The position numbers and the translations under genes are program-made. Positions 27,758 to 37,438 of a stretch of 64,000 nt of DNA are shown here, piece after piece; position 1 is the stretch's first letter; every line of letters starts with the position of its first letter. The notes below the pieces were generated by a model. It made no database searches. It was not told where the DNA came from and saw only the letters and a program-made list of their open reading frames with translations. The DNA is from Kushneria konosiri (lineage in GTDB: Bacteria > Pseudomonadota > Gammaproteobacteria > Pseudomonadales > Halomonadaceae): contig NZ_CP021323.1 of assembly GCF_002155145.1 (NCBI RefSeq), positions 3,162,001 to 3,226,000 of the forward strand, written 5' to 3'.

Positions 27758-27918
27758 GTTGATTGCTCCAGCTGAAAAATATTTGAAACGAAGGCGCTTC
27801 CGTTGGAATCCTGCCCTGGGAATAATGGGTCATGATGCTATCACATGAGTGTGCGCCATGGCCGTTCTGGCGTGTTTACCATTCTCTATGCTGTTCATTG
27901 AAAAGGCTGTAAAAAACG

Positions 27919-28563
27919 ATGTGTGATCACAAGAATTGTCAGGATATCTCGCAGCTTCTCGAGCAGAATCGGCTCTGGGCCGATCAAATGGTTGAAAACG
28001 ACCCTGACTTTTTCAAGCGTCTCTCCGATCAGCAAAACCCTGATTTTCTGTGGATAGGCTGCTCCGACAGTCGGGTGCCTGCCAACCAGATCATCAATCT
28101 CCCGCCGGGAGAGGTATTCGTTCACCGTAATGTGGCCAACATACTGCATCACAACGACATGAACGCCCTTTCCGTTATCCAGTTTGCCGTTGATGTCCTA
28201 AAGGTGAAGCACATCATGATCGTGGGTCACTATGGGTGTGGCGGCGTCAAGGCTGCCGTCACGGGTGGCGACAACGGCATTGTGGATTACTGGCTTAATA
28301 CCGTTCGCAACCTGTATCACCAGCATCAGGAAAGCCTGGCGGACCTGTCACTTGATGAGCAGGTCAATCGCATGTGCGAAATCAATGTCAGAGCCCAGGT
28401 ATCCAACCTCTGCCAGACCAAGATTCTGCAGCGCGCCTGGGAGCGCAATCAGAACGTTTCGGTCCATGGCTGGTGCTACAGCCTTGAAAATGGTCTGGTC
28501 AAGGATCTCGAGTGCACAGTGACCACTTCGGATGAGGCAGAAGCTTTCCGGCTATCCTGCTGA
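27919..28563 (+). CDS. can: Beta-class carbonic anhydrase
   Basis: Interconverts CO2 and bicarbonate in the cytoplasm, supplying bicarbonate for carboxylations. The 214 residues have the zinc ligands Cys48 and Asp50 in GCSDSRVPAN, His104 and Cys107 in GHYGCGGVKAA, with Arg52 to complete the Asp-Arg dyad. Sequence and length closely follow E. coli Can. It is monocistronic on the plus strand, divergent from gor. Confidence 0.96.
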   Translation: MCDHKNCQDISQLLEQNRLWADQMVENDPDFFKRLSDQQNPDFLWIGCSDSRVPANQIINLPPGEVFVHRNVANILHHNDMNALSVIQFAVDVLKVKHIMIVGHYGCGGVKAAVTGGDNGIVDYWLNTVRNLYHQHQESLADLSLDEQVNRMCEINVRAQVSNLCQTKILQRAWERNQNVSVHGWCYSLENGLVKDLECTVTTSDEAEAFRLSC

Positions 28564-28686
28564 CGGGTCAGGCGTTTTCAGAATCTGCCTGACTGACGTC
28601 ACATCAATAAACACAACAATGCTTGACCTGCCTTCCGCTCTCGGTGATAACAGACCTTCACCGCTTTGAAGGCAAAAAGAGTCGAC

Positions 28687-29724
28687 ATGTCGGGCATGAC
28701 TCACAAGGCCGGCTTTCGCGCGCCGCGCGGGCTGGCCAATCCCCATATCCAGACCCTGCTGCCCCTGCTTTTGCCTCGCAGCAAACTGCATGTTGAAACA
28801 GAGCTACTGACGCTACCCGATAACGATGTTGTGGAACTCAGCTGGGCCCAGCCTTCCCATCCGGATGCCCGAGCGCCCATTATGGTGCTGTTTCATGGCC
28901 TGGAAGGGTCGATTGACTCTCCTTACGCCCGAACACTGATGCGCACGGCGACCGATATGGGATGGCGTGCCGTACTGATGCATTTTCGTGGCTGCGGGCG
29001 CGTGCCCAACCGGGGTCTGCGCAGCTATCACGCCGGAGAAACCGCCGATGCTTACTGGATGCTGTCACAGTTGACGCGACGTTATCCCAATGCACTCAAG
29101 GTTGCGGTCGGTGTATCGCTGGGCGCCAACGTCCTGCTCAAGCTGGCTGCAGAACAGGGTGGCGATGGACTGGATCTGGCCGGTGCCATTGCCATTAGCC
29201 CACCGCTGGATCTGGCAGCCTCGGCGGATGCCATCAATATCGGGTTCGCGCGTTACTATCAGCGCCACATTCTGAAGTCCATGAAGCACAAGATGATGCG
29301 TCATGTGGAAGATGGCCGCCTGAGCAGAATCAACCGACAACAGCTCAAGGCGCTTGATACCTTCTGGGCCTTTGACAACGAAATTACCGCACCACTGCAC
29401 GGTTTTGGCTCCGCCACGGATTACTATCAGCGTGCCTCTTCAGGTCTCATGCTGCATCGTATCGAGCTGCCTACGCTGATACTGCATGCCGCCGACGATC
29501 CATTGATGCCCATAAACCTGCTGGATCGCCTGCCTGTGCCATCAAGAAGTGTGCGTATTGAAATGGCCGAACATGGAGGACATGTCGGTTTTATAGAGTA
29601 TCGCCAGGGACTGCTGCGACCCTGGCTTGCCACACGTGTGGCACAGCAGCTTGAAAGCTGGCGCAATGTACCCGGTCGAAAGCCACAGACCCGGCTGCTG
29701 GGGCGCAACCAGCCACAGGATTGA
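28687..29724 (+). CDS. YheT-family alpha/beta hydrolase
   Basis: Serine hydrolase of the YheT/ABHD1-3-like family, probably acting on an ester; physiological substrate unknown. About 345 residues: family N-terminal signature FRAPRGLANPHIQTLLP, oxyanion region LFHGLEGSIDSPYA, nucleophile elbow GVSLGANVLL (Ser about 146), Asp in HAADDPLMP and His in EHGGHVGF complete the triad. ATG at 28687 is preferred; a TTG at 28666 and an ATG at 28696 are possible. It follows can by 123 bases and converges with msrA. Confidence 0.88.
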   Translation: MSGMTHKAGFRAPRGLANPHIQTLLPLLLPRSKLHVETELLTLPDNDVVELSWAQPSHPDARAPIMVLFHGLEGSIDSPYARTLMRTATDMGWRAVLMHFRGCGRVPNRGLRSYHAGETADAYWMLSQLTRRYPNALKVAVGVSLGANVLLKLAAEQGGDGLDLAGAIAISPPLDLAASADAINIGFARYYQRHILKSMKHKMMRHVEDGRLSRINRQQLKALDTFWAFDNEITAPLHGFGSATDYYQRASSGLMLHRIELPTLILHAADDPLMPINLLDRLPVPSRSVRIEMAEHGGHVGFIEYRQGLLRPWLATRVAQQLESWRNVPGRKPQTRLLGRNQPQD

Positions 29725-29752
29725 AACGCCCCGAACGGTTTAACGGAAAGAT

Positions 29753-30385
29753 TCAGATTGGGCAGCTGACACCAGTACCCTTGAGGCCGCAATAGCCCAT
29801 GGGGTTCTTGCTCAGATACTGTTGGTGGTATTCCTCGGCATAGTAAAAGGCCTCGAGATCGTCGATCTCGGTAGTAATGTCACCCTTGCCGCCCTGCTGC
29901 AACGCCTGCTGATACTCTTCCAGACTCTTGCGCGCCACCTCACGCTGCTGTTCGTTGCTTACCAGAATCACGGAGCGATATTCATTGCCGATATCATTGC
30001 CCTGACGCATCCCCTGCGTGGGATCGTGCGCCTCCCAGAACACCTTGAGCAGTTCACTCAGAGAGATTTCTGATGGATTGAACACCACCCGAACAACTTC
30101 GGCGTGGCCGGTCCTGCCGGTGCAGACCTCGTCATATGTGGGGTTGGGAGTATACCCACCGGCATAACCGACCGCCGTCACCCACACCCCCGGCAGTTGC
30201 CAGAAAAGGCGCTCGGCACCCCAGAAACACCCGAGCCCCAGGACGATGTCCTCGAAACCTTCAGGCGGAACGGATGAGATATTGCGATCGTTAACGTGAT
30301 GCACGCCGCTGATGTTCATGGGCGTGTCACGGCCTGCCAGTGCCTCTTCAGCACTGGGCATACGCATTCTGTCGTATCCGAACAT
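29753..30385 (-). CDS. msrA: Peptide-methionine (S)-S-oxide reductase
   Basis: Repairs oxidised methionine (S-sulfoxide) in proteins. The 210 residues match E. coli MsrA in length and layout: PSAEEALAGRDTPM leader, catalytic cysteine in LGLGCFWGAERLFW, GYAGGYTPNPTYDEVCTG, and the recycling cysteines in YCGLKGTGVSCPI at the end. It is a single-domain enzyme; no msrB is adjacent. Confidence 0.96.
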   Translation of the reverse strand: MFGYDRMRMPSAEEALAGRDTPMNISGVHHVNDRNISSVPPEGFEDIVLGLGCFWGAERLFWQLPGVWVTAVGYAGGYTPNPTYDEVCTGRTGHAEVVRVVFNPSEISLSELLKVFWEAHDPTQGMRQGNDIGNEYRSVILVSNEQQREVARKSLEEYQQALQQGGKGDITTEIDDLEAFYYAEEYHQQYLSKNPMGYCGLKGTGVSCPI

Positions 30386-30499
30386 GGTGCCTCCTCAACG
30401 GGTCTCGAAACAGATGCGTCTCGAGACAGGATAAACGTTAACAGGCTACAGGTTATCGGGGCTGTGGGGCCAAAACACAAGCCCCTCACCCTCTCGTGG

Positions 30500-33400
30500 T
30501 CAATACGGTCTTTCGGGCGTGCGCCCCAGGCTGAAGGTATAAATCAGATCAACGGCCTGATTGGCACCCGATACAGCCTGCAGATAGAGGTTCTGAATCA
30601 ATCGATAACGCAGCGTCAGCTCTGCGATCGAAGAAAACAGGCCCATGCCATAACTGACCTGGAAGTCATCAAAGAGGTAGCCGCTGACCACCACCTGGCT
30701 ATCATCGCCACTGCCGGCCGTGTCCAGTGACAGGTCTTCGATGCCAAAGCTCTCACCCAGCTGACCGATGGCCTTGCCACTTCTGGAAAGCGACAGCCCG
30801 ATCAGCGCCGAAGTCAGCATGCCATCGCTGTCACCGCTGGCATCCGGAGCACGCCCACGCAGCAAATAGGACAGCGCACGCGACTCATTCATGGCAGGCT
30901 CCGAGAAGACCTTGAGCTCCGGCTGATCCGCCGGCCCGGTGACCTGCAGTCCGGCAATGACATTGTCGGCCGTGCTGTCTGGATTTCGAATGGCATCGAT
31001 GTTGAGATAAGGCTGCCCGGGCGGTCCGCTGAAAAGCACCTGACCGCGACGGATGATCAGATCCTGGCCGAAGGCCTGGAAGCGACCATCCTTGAGTGCG
31101 ACATCGCCGAACAACTGGAGCTGATTGGCGTTCTGGCGCACATTGAGACGACCCTGAACGTTAGCATTAAGCCCATAGGCTTCAAGCTGAACATCGTTGC
31201 CGACAATGATGTTAACGCCAACATTGACCTCCATGCCGGCCGCTTCAAGATCCTGGGTATTGGCCCAAGCCAGTTGCCGTTCTATATCGTTGCTCGCCTC
31301 GAGCTTCGCCTGCCTCTGCTGGCGGGCTTCATATTCCTCACGTGTGATGATGACTTCATCAGAAGAGGGTTTTACAGCCGATGGCGGGATCTGACCGACT
31401 TCAAGGCGTGCCCAGGGAATACGCACATCCCCGTTGATATTCAGACGTTGTGGATTGGCCGCCACTCTGATGTCGGGCGCCACTCGCAGGCGACCAAATT
31501 CAGGCATACGGATCTCGAGCGGCGAATTGGCACCATCCAGCGCCATATTGGCCTGCCAGTTTTCGGTGGTCGGCCAGTTGGCGTTGCCGCTGAGATTCCA
31601 CCGGGCATCATCAACCTGCAGATAGCCATCCAGCGTACCGCGATCCCCCTGGAATGCCATCGCCATGCGCGCATCATCAAGACTGACCGGCAGTTGAGGG
31701 CCACTGGCACGAACATCACTGAGTACCATATTGCCGTCAAGACGCGGCTCGACCAGCGTCCCTGAAAGCGACACATCACCATTGAGCTGGCCGGCCAGCC
31801 TGTCAAGTGCCGCGACCAGCGGCGTATAGGGGGATAGCGTCACGCCATTGGTGACCAGACGGCCCGATAGTGTTCGACGGCCCAGCGGGTCGCCCACATC
31901 TGCATCAAGTCGAAGGCTGCCTGCATCGCGCAGATTCATGTTCAGCCGGGCCTGTGCCCTGTCAGGCGTGGCCTCGGCGTTCACGCGAATACCCAGATGC
32001 GGCAGTGTAAAGGGCTGGTTCTGAGCGTTCCGACCGCGCACATCGATCTCACTTTGCAGGTCGGTTGCCACATTCCATCGACGCCCCGCCTGTGACCACC
32101 TGGCATTAATGTCACCTTCCAGTCCACCGGCAAGACGCCACTGGGGCGGAAGATAGTCGTTGGCCAGTGACAGATCGATTTCCGATAGACGCAGGGCCGC
32201 ATTTCCGCTGTCGGCACTCGCCTGGAGTGTGTCGACCGAGCACAGCCGTCCTCCCTGACGTCTGGAGAGACAAAACGGTGAAGCGGTCACGCTGGACTGT
32301 TTCAACAGCGCCGTAAACTTCAGCGGATTATCCAGGGCAATATCCCCACCCTGGGGCGCGCTGACTTCCAGCGGCGTGATGGTGCCAGCATAGCGCTGTG
32401 CAGCCTGATCAAGGCTGCCTTCAAGTGCCATGCGTACCCGACTGACGGGTAAACCGTCTCCGCCGACAACATCAAGCGTTAGCCGATGCTGTTTCAATGT
32501 GCCCTTCAAAGCGGTGGTGACCTGGCGAATATGCTGGTTGGCAGCACTGATATCGCGGGCATCAAGGTCAACATCAAAGCTTGGGTTATCAAGCCCCTGC
32601 GCCCTGGCCGTCAGCTGAAGCGAGCCGATGCGATTGTCCTGGTAGCGAAGTCCCTGGCCACGCAGATCAACGTTGCCATTCGGATTATCCAGCGTACCTC
32701 GAAGCCGAATCTGGCCGTTGGCACTACCACTCAGGTCTGGAAGAATTGTCCCAAGTGCCGGCGCCGAGATATCTGCATTGAGCGAGAGCTGATCATTGAT
32801 ATCCCCCGTAGCCGATACCCGGTTATTGCCCTGACGCAGATCCAGCTGATCAATGTGCCACTGCATATCACTATTGCCATTTAGCCTGCCCTGCAGGGAA
32901 AGCGCTCGCTGCTGAAGCGTGCCGTTGATATCAAGTTCGGGAACATCAACCTGCCATTGATCACCATGCTGCTTGAAGCCTGCCTGCAGCGTGCCGTTGA
33001 GGCGGCCGGTCACGGCATTGGTCAGATTCTCCAGCGCCAGGTTATTGACGTTCAGTGACGTCGCGACATCCAGTGACGGCGACCATGTTGCGGTTCCTCT
33101 GGCTTCCAGCTTCCCATCGCCGGTGGACACGGTCAGCGGTGCCCAGCTGAAATGGGTGATGTCACCGTCACCTTCCAGGCGAATATCCAGCGGCGCAATG
33201 TTCGGCCCTTCGACATGGCTGCCTATCGCCAACTGGTACTCCCTGAGCGAGCCTTCAGCATCAATACTCATATCACGGACAATCCAGGGCGTTATGCCGG
33301 GCGAGGCCTCAAGCGGCCAACGCACCTGCGGACTGGAGAGCCCGAGTTTGAAAGGCAATTCCGGCGCCAGAAGATCGGCGTGGGCATTCAGGGTCGCCAA

Positions 33401-34594
33401 AATGGGTCCGGAGGCATTGACGGCAAGCGTCAGGTCAGCCAGCGATCCATTTGCCTCAATCTCTACATGCTCGCCCTGAACCGGCGCCTGCAGTGCATCT
33501 GCATTCATCGACAGGGTCAGCGGATAGTCGCCGCTGAGCGTCGCCTTCGCCTTCATGGACAGGCGCGCCATGGAAGAGTCCAGCGTCAGTTGCCGGAGCT
33601 CAATGTCTGACTCCCCTGTTCTGACAGCCAGTGCAAGCTGGTTAACGACCAGCGGGGTTTCTCCCTCAAGTCTCAAGCGGTTGATGGCGACGTCTTCAGC
33701 GTCAATATCAAGTGGCAGCGTGATGTCAGGCATGACGATACGGCCCTGCTCATCCGTCTGACCGATCACACCGGCCAGCGGATTGGCCAGCGGTTGCTGT
33801 CCGAAGTCGGCAAGCATTTCCAGTACGGTGGGTGGCTCGGGGTTGGCCACTTTCAGAGCCCCCTCAACGGCATCGGCAGACAACGCAAAATTGGCGTTGT
33901 TGTCGACCAACACCGGCGGTACCGAGGCAACAATGGCCTCAGCAGCGGCGATGGCCGGTGCCGTAATCATGTCAGGATCAGCGACACGCCGGGCCGTGCG
34001 AACATCCACACTCGCATTGAGAAGGTCTGGCTGATCAAGCCCCGGAGAGGAAGCAGGCATCACACGAGTATCTTCCAGTCGCGTTTCGCCCAGTGTGAGA
34101 TGGCTGCCTTCAAATATCGCGCTGCTGTGGAAGTGCCCCAGTTCAACACGGGCACCGTTGGCCAGACGTAGATCGATGTCATCCAGCCGCAGATCGCGCA
34201 GCTCCACCGGCACGGGCGTGCTGATACGGCTCATGGGCGAACCGTCATCCACGGCCTCGGGAGCAGGTGTGTCGCTACTGTTTAACACGGCATCCACGCC
34301 ACTGATCTGCAGCTGATCGATGCAAAGGCGACCGCGCAGCAGGCAATCGCTGCTCCAGTGCAGTGCAAACTGGTCAACGTTGAGTCGAAGCGGGGGCAAA
34401 TCCAGATGAAGCCCCTGAAGGGTGAAATCATCCAGTAGCGCGCCTTCCGCGTGTTGATAGGTCAGAAAACCACGCGACTGCGCCTGCTCAAGCAGTTTGG
34501 CAGTACCCCATGGTGACAGGGCAGTCCCCGCCACGATGAGTACCAGCGCAATGAGCGTTACGGCTACCCACAGGATAGCGCGGGGCAGTAACAT
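30500..34594 (-). CDS. tamB: Translocation and assembly module subunit TamB
   Basis: AsmA-like inner-membrane-anchored protein that spans the periplasm and works with TamA in outer-membrane protein assembly and lipid transport. It has about 1364 residues: an N-terminal signal anchor (LLPRAILWVAVTLIALVLIV), a very long beta-rich part with AsmA-type repeats, and the C-terminal DUF490/TamB domain (about the last 350 residues, ending with YTFSLGRTPERPY). The ATG at 34594 overlaps the tamA stop as TGATG. A TTG at 34630, with AGGAGG four bases before it, is an alternative that adds 12 residues (ASALRHRPRI). Confidence 0.93.
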   Translation of the reverse strand: MLLPRAILWVAVTLIALVLIVAGTALSPWGTAKLLEQAQSRGFLTYQHAEGALLDDFTLQGLHLDLPPLRLNVDQFALHWSSDCLLRGRLCIDQLQISGVDAVLNSSDTPAPEAVDDGSPMSRISTPVPVELRDLRLDDIDLRLANGARVELGHFHSSAIFEGSHLTLGETRLEDTRVMPASSPGLDQPDLLNASVDVRTARRVADPDMITAPAIAAAEAIVASVPPVLVDNNANFALSADAVEGALKVANPEPPTVLEMLADFGQQPLANPLAGVIGQTDEQGRIVMPDITLPLDIDAEDVAINRLRLEGETPLVVNQLALAVRTGESDIELRQLTLDSSMARLSMKAKATLSGDYPLTLSMNADALQAPVQGEHVEIEANGSLADLTLAVNASGPILATLNAHADLLAPELPFKLGLSSPQVRWPLEASPGITPWIVRDMSIDAEGSLREYQLAIGSHVEGPNIAPLDIRLEGDGDITHFSWAPLTVSTGDGKLEARGTATWSPSLDVATSLNVNNLALENLTNAVTGRLNGTLQAGFKQHGDQWQVDVPELDINGTLQQRALSLQGRLNGNSDMQWHIDQLDLRQGNNRVSATGDINDQLSLNADISAPALGTILPDLSGSANGQIRLRGTLDNPNGNVDLRGQGLRYQDNRIGSLQLTARAQGLDNPSFDVDLDARDISAANQHIRQVTTALKGTLKQHRLTLDVVGGDGLPVSRVRMALEGSLDQAAQRYAGTITPLEVSAPQGGDIALDNPLKFTALLKQSSVTASPFCLSRRQGGRLCSVDTLQASADSGNAALRLSEIDLSLANDYLPPQWRLAGGLEGDINARWSQAGRRWNVATDLQSEIDVRGRNAQNQPFTLPHLGIRVNAEATPDRAQARLNMNLRDAGSLRLDADVGDPLGRRTLSGRLVTNGVTLSPYTPLVAALDRLAGQLNGDVSLSGTLVEPRLDGNMVLSDVRASGPQLPVSLDDARMAMAFQGDRGTLDGYLQVDDARWNLSGNANWPTTENWQANMALDGANSPLEIRMPEFGRLRVAPDIRVAANPQRLNINGDVRIPWARLEVGQIPPSAVKPSSDEVIITREEYEARQQRQAKLEASNDIERQLAWANTQDLEAAGMEVNVGVNIIVGNDVQLEAYGLNANVQGRLNVRQNANQLQLFGDVALKDGRFQAFGQDLIIRRGQVLFSGPPGQPYLNIDAIRNPDSTADNVIAGLQVTGPADQPELKVFSEPAMNESRALSYLLRGRAPDASGDSDGMLTSALIGLSLSRSGKAIGQLGESFGIEDLSLDTAGSGDDSQVVVSGYLFDDFQVSYGMGLFSSIAELTLRYRLIQNLYLQAVSGANQAVDLIYTFSLGRTPERPY

Positions 34595-36468
34595 CAAAAT
34601 TCTGGGCCGATGCCGAAGTGCAGACGCCAAGAGTCCTCCTCACTATCAAAGGGATGGGCGATATCCATGCGAACCGGCCCAACGGGTGAAATCCATCGCA
34701 CGCCCACGCCTGCGCTTGTCTTGATTTCATTCGGCCACCAGTCATTGAAGGCATTACCGGCATCCACAAAGGTGGCCCCCCACCAGTTTTTGGCCACCTG
34801 GCGCTGATATTCCAGAGAGCCGACCAGAAGGTGCTTGCCCCCCAGAAGATCGCCGTCGCTGTTTTCAGGGGCAATGGTTTCGTATTCGTAGCCTCGTACG
34901 CTGCTGTCGCCACCGGTAAAAAAGCGTAGCGAAGGCGGCACCTGACTGAAGTCATCCGTACTGGTGGCCCCAACCGTGGCACGTCCTACAAAGCGATTGT
35001 TCTCTCCAAGGCTACGTATCCACTGACTTTCGAGGCGCGTGCGTAGAAAATTCGCATCCGAACCCCAGATATCGCTTGAGCCTTCTACCAGAATGTCCTG
35101 TCGATCTCCCCACATGGGAAACCGGGTATCGTCCGTGCGCGTGCGTGACCAGCTCATGCCAGGGATGAACAACAGTACCTTGTCTTCTTCATCCCCCTGA
35201 GTGAAATCTTCATATGTGGTACGCAGGTAGGCATTTTGAATCCAGTCATTTTCAAAACGCCACTCTCGTCCCAGAGAGACCGAGCTTTCAAAACTGCGGG
35301 TATCACTTTCACTTCGATCGGTATTCTTGAAGCCGTAGCGCATGTAGTAATTATCACGCGACGGATTGGCCAGCGGCACGTTGTACTCGCCTGTCAGGGT
35401 TTGCTCCGGGCCTGACAGGATAAGGTCATTGTTGAGACTGTCGCCTCGATCGTTGAGCCAGGGCATCTCCCAGCCAAGGTTGACTCGTGGCCCCACGTCC
35501 GTGGAATAACCAATACCCGTTTCGAACTTGTGTCGGTCTTCCGGAGTGACATTGATCTCGATGGGTACGATCGCTTGCTGAGGCTTTTCCTGAGCCTCAA
35601 TATCCTCCTGGAAGTTCTGACGCTTGCCTTCCGGGCTCTCTACTCTCGCATCCGGCGATGAGGTCACCATGGATGAAGCACCCTGGAGTGAACGCTCGTT
35701 GAGTCGCGGACGAACACTGACGCTTCGAAACCACCCTGAATCACCAAGGCGCTGGCTATAGCGGGCAACATCCGTGGCCAGATACCGATCATTGGGATCA
35801 AACGGCGCCATTCTGCGCAGGCGTTGTTCCCGGATCTGGCTACCGGTAACAAGGATGTCACCAAAGCGATAACGCTCCCCGCTTTCAAATATCAGTGATA
35901 TATAGGCGGCATGCGCCCAGGGATGTACTTCGATGCGGCTTTGCCGATAGCGAGCATCAAAATAGCCCCGCTCAAGGGCGAGAGCCGTCAGACGGGACTT
36001 GAGCGTTTCATACGGGGTGTGAAGAAGACGCTTGCCTTCCATGCTTTCCAGCGAACTGGCCTTGAGCGCCTGCTGGAAGGGCTCGTCATCCTTTGCCTCA
36101 CCTTCGACACGAACCACCACTGACCGAACACGCACGGGTTCACCGTGATCAACGTCGACCGTGACGTGCTCTCGGTCGCGAAAGCTCACCGATATCTCGG
36201 GCTCGTAATAGCCAAAGGGTCTCAGGGCATCACTGGTCTTTTGTATCACTTCGGCGCTGTAGCTTTGCGTCTCGGCATTTTCAGGAATACTGAGAGCCTG
36301 GAGATAATTGCGGATATTGGTCGCCAGTTCGCCCCGCACGCCCTGGACGTCGGCATCGATGGCAAGCGCAATCGATGACTGACAGATACCGGTCATCAGC
36401 AGCGTCGATAACAACAACCTGCGGGTCGATATGCCTGCAATCATGCGGTTACGAGGAAAGCGTCGCAT
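34594..36468 (-). CDS. tamA: Translocation and assembly module subunit TamA
   Basis: Omp85-family outer-membrane protein and partner of TamB. The 624 residues show a signal peptide (cleavage near residue 36), three POTRA domains (about 40-310) and a 16-strand barrel (about 312-624) with the lid-lock motif VRGYEYE and the strand start TGIGYSTDVGPRVN. Between the last POTRA strand and the barrel, residues about 256-299 are a charged low-complexity insertion absent from E. coli TamA. It ends in phenylalanine, the usual outer-membrane targeting residue. It is translated upstream of tamB with TGATG overlap. Confidence 0.94.
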   Translation of the reverse strand: MRRFPRNRMIAGISTRRLLLSTLLMTGICQSSIALAIDADVQGVRGELATNIRNYLQALSIPENAETQSYSAEVIQKTSDALRPFGYYEPEISVSFRDREHVTVDVDHGEPVRVRSVVVRVEGEAKDDEPFQQALKASSLESMEGKRLLHTPYETLKSRLTALALERGYFDARYRQSRIEVHPWAHAAYISLIFESGERYRFGDILVTGSQIREQRLRRMAPFDPNDRYLATDVARYSQRLGDSGWFRSVSVRPRLNERSLQGASSMVTSSPDARVESPEGKRQNFQEDIEAQEKPQQAIVPIEINVTPEDRHKFETGIGYSTDVGPRVNLGWEMPWLNDRGDSLNNDLILSGPEQTLTGEYNVPLANPSRDNYYMRYGFKNTDRSESDTRSFESSVSLGREWRFENDWIQNAYLRTTYEDFTQGDEEDKVLLFIPGMSWSRTRTDDTRFPMWGDRQDILVEGSSDIWGSDANFLRTRLESQWIRSLGENNRFVGRATVGATSTDDFSQVPPSLRFFTGGDSSVRGYEYETIAPENSDGDLLGGKHLLVGSLEYQRQVAKNWWGATFVDAGNAFNDWWPNEIKTSAGVGVRWISPVGPVRMDIAHPFDSEEDSWRLHFGIGPEF

Positions 36469-36532
36469 AACGTTCAGAATCTTCCTTGATGATATGAATC
36501 ACACCGTATGCCTACGGGGCTGGCGGCACCCT

Positions 36533-37267
36533 TCAAGGATTCAGAAGATCCTGAAGCGACTCCTGAGCGGCATGCAGACTGGTCTGATTTTGTTGAAGCC
36601 GCTCGGTCTGCGCTGACAGTTCATCGATACGCCCCCTGATCGAGGACAGCGCCCTTTCATGTTCTGTCACTCTATCAGCAAGCGCCTTCAACTGTTGACG
36701 ATTGTCTTCCATTGTCTGCAATCGGTCCGACTGCCTGGCGTTAGTATTATCTACATCCTTGAATCGTGCATCATAAGTGCTTTTAAGACCTTCGATAACC
36801 GCATCAAGCGAACCCATCGACTGTTGTAACGACACCAGCGTTTGCTGTCGCACGGTATCGGCCTTTTCCAGCTGATCAAGCTGTTCCTTTTGCACATCAT
36901 TGCTGGCCTGTTGCTCAAGACGCTGCTGCAGCGTCTCAAGCTGGGTACGCTGGGCTTGCTGTTCTCTTCGAACCCCATCGAGAATGTGATCAAGGTTTGT
37001 CGACATTTCCTGTCGGTTGGCAGCCACTTCATCTGCCTTGTCGGTCAACGCTGACACCCTGGCAGACCAGCGCTGGCGGTCCTGATAGTACTGTACTCCC
37101 ATGGCGACAATGGCGGCGGCAAGCAACACCACGAGTATATACAGGGGCCATAGTGTCGGCCGGCGTGCACCGTGATGCGCACCGGAAGAACGTGGTTCTG
37201 TACGGGTCGAATACGCAGCGTTGCGATCAGCGCCTATGACGGGCTCTTCATGATCTTTTTGCGGCAT
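36533..37267 (-). CDS. Single-pass membrane protein with long coiled coil
   Basis: Unrecognised protein of 244 residues. A polar N-terminal part (about 38 residues, with His/Arg) is followed by one membrane helix (about 39-60, LWPLYILVVLLAAAIVAMGV) and a long periplasmic coiled coil (about 65-240) rich in Gln, Leu, Asp, Arg and Glu. There is no catalytic motif. The orientation suggests type II topology. It lies 64 bases before tamA on the same strand with no terminator between them, so it probably heads the tamAB operon. Function unknown; a scaffolding or envelope-spanning role is only a guess. Confidence 0.72.
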   Translation of the reverse strand: MPQKDHEEPVIGADRNAAYSTRTEPRSSGAHHGARRPTLWPLYILVVLLAAAIVAMGVQYYQDRQRWSARVSALTDKADEVAANRQEMSTNLDHILDGVRREQQAQRTQLETLQQRLEQQASNDVQKEQLDQLEKADTVRQQTLVSLQQSMGSLDAVIEGLKSTYDARFKDVDNTNARQSDRLQTMEDNRQQLKALADRVTEHERALSSIRGRIDELSAQTERLQQNQTSLHAAQESLQDLLNP

Positions 37268-37438
37268 GAAAGTCTCGAGAAATGTAGCAATCTGAAAAAT
37301 AACCTGACCTTTTCAGCCAGGTCATGACACTGCATGCATGCTACGATGCATGGCCTGTTAAAAGCCAGTACAGGCGACTTGGCACACAGGTACGAACGGC
37401 AATACCAGGGGCTCCCTGGCCAGAATGGAACGTTGATC

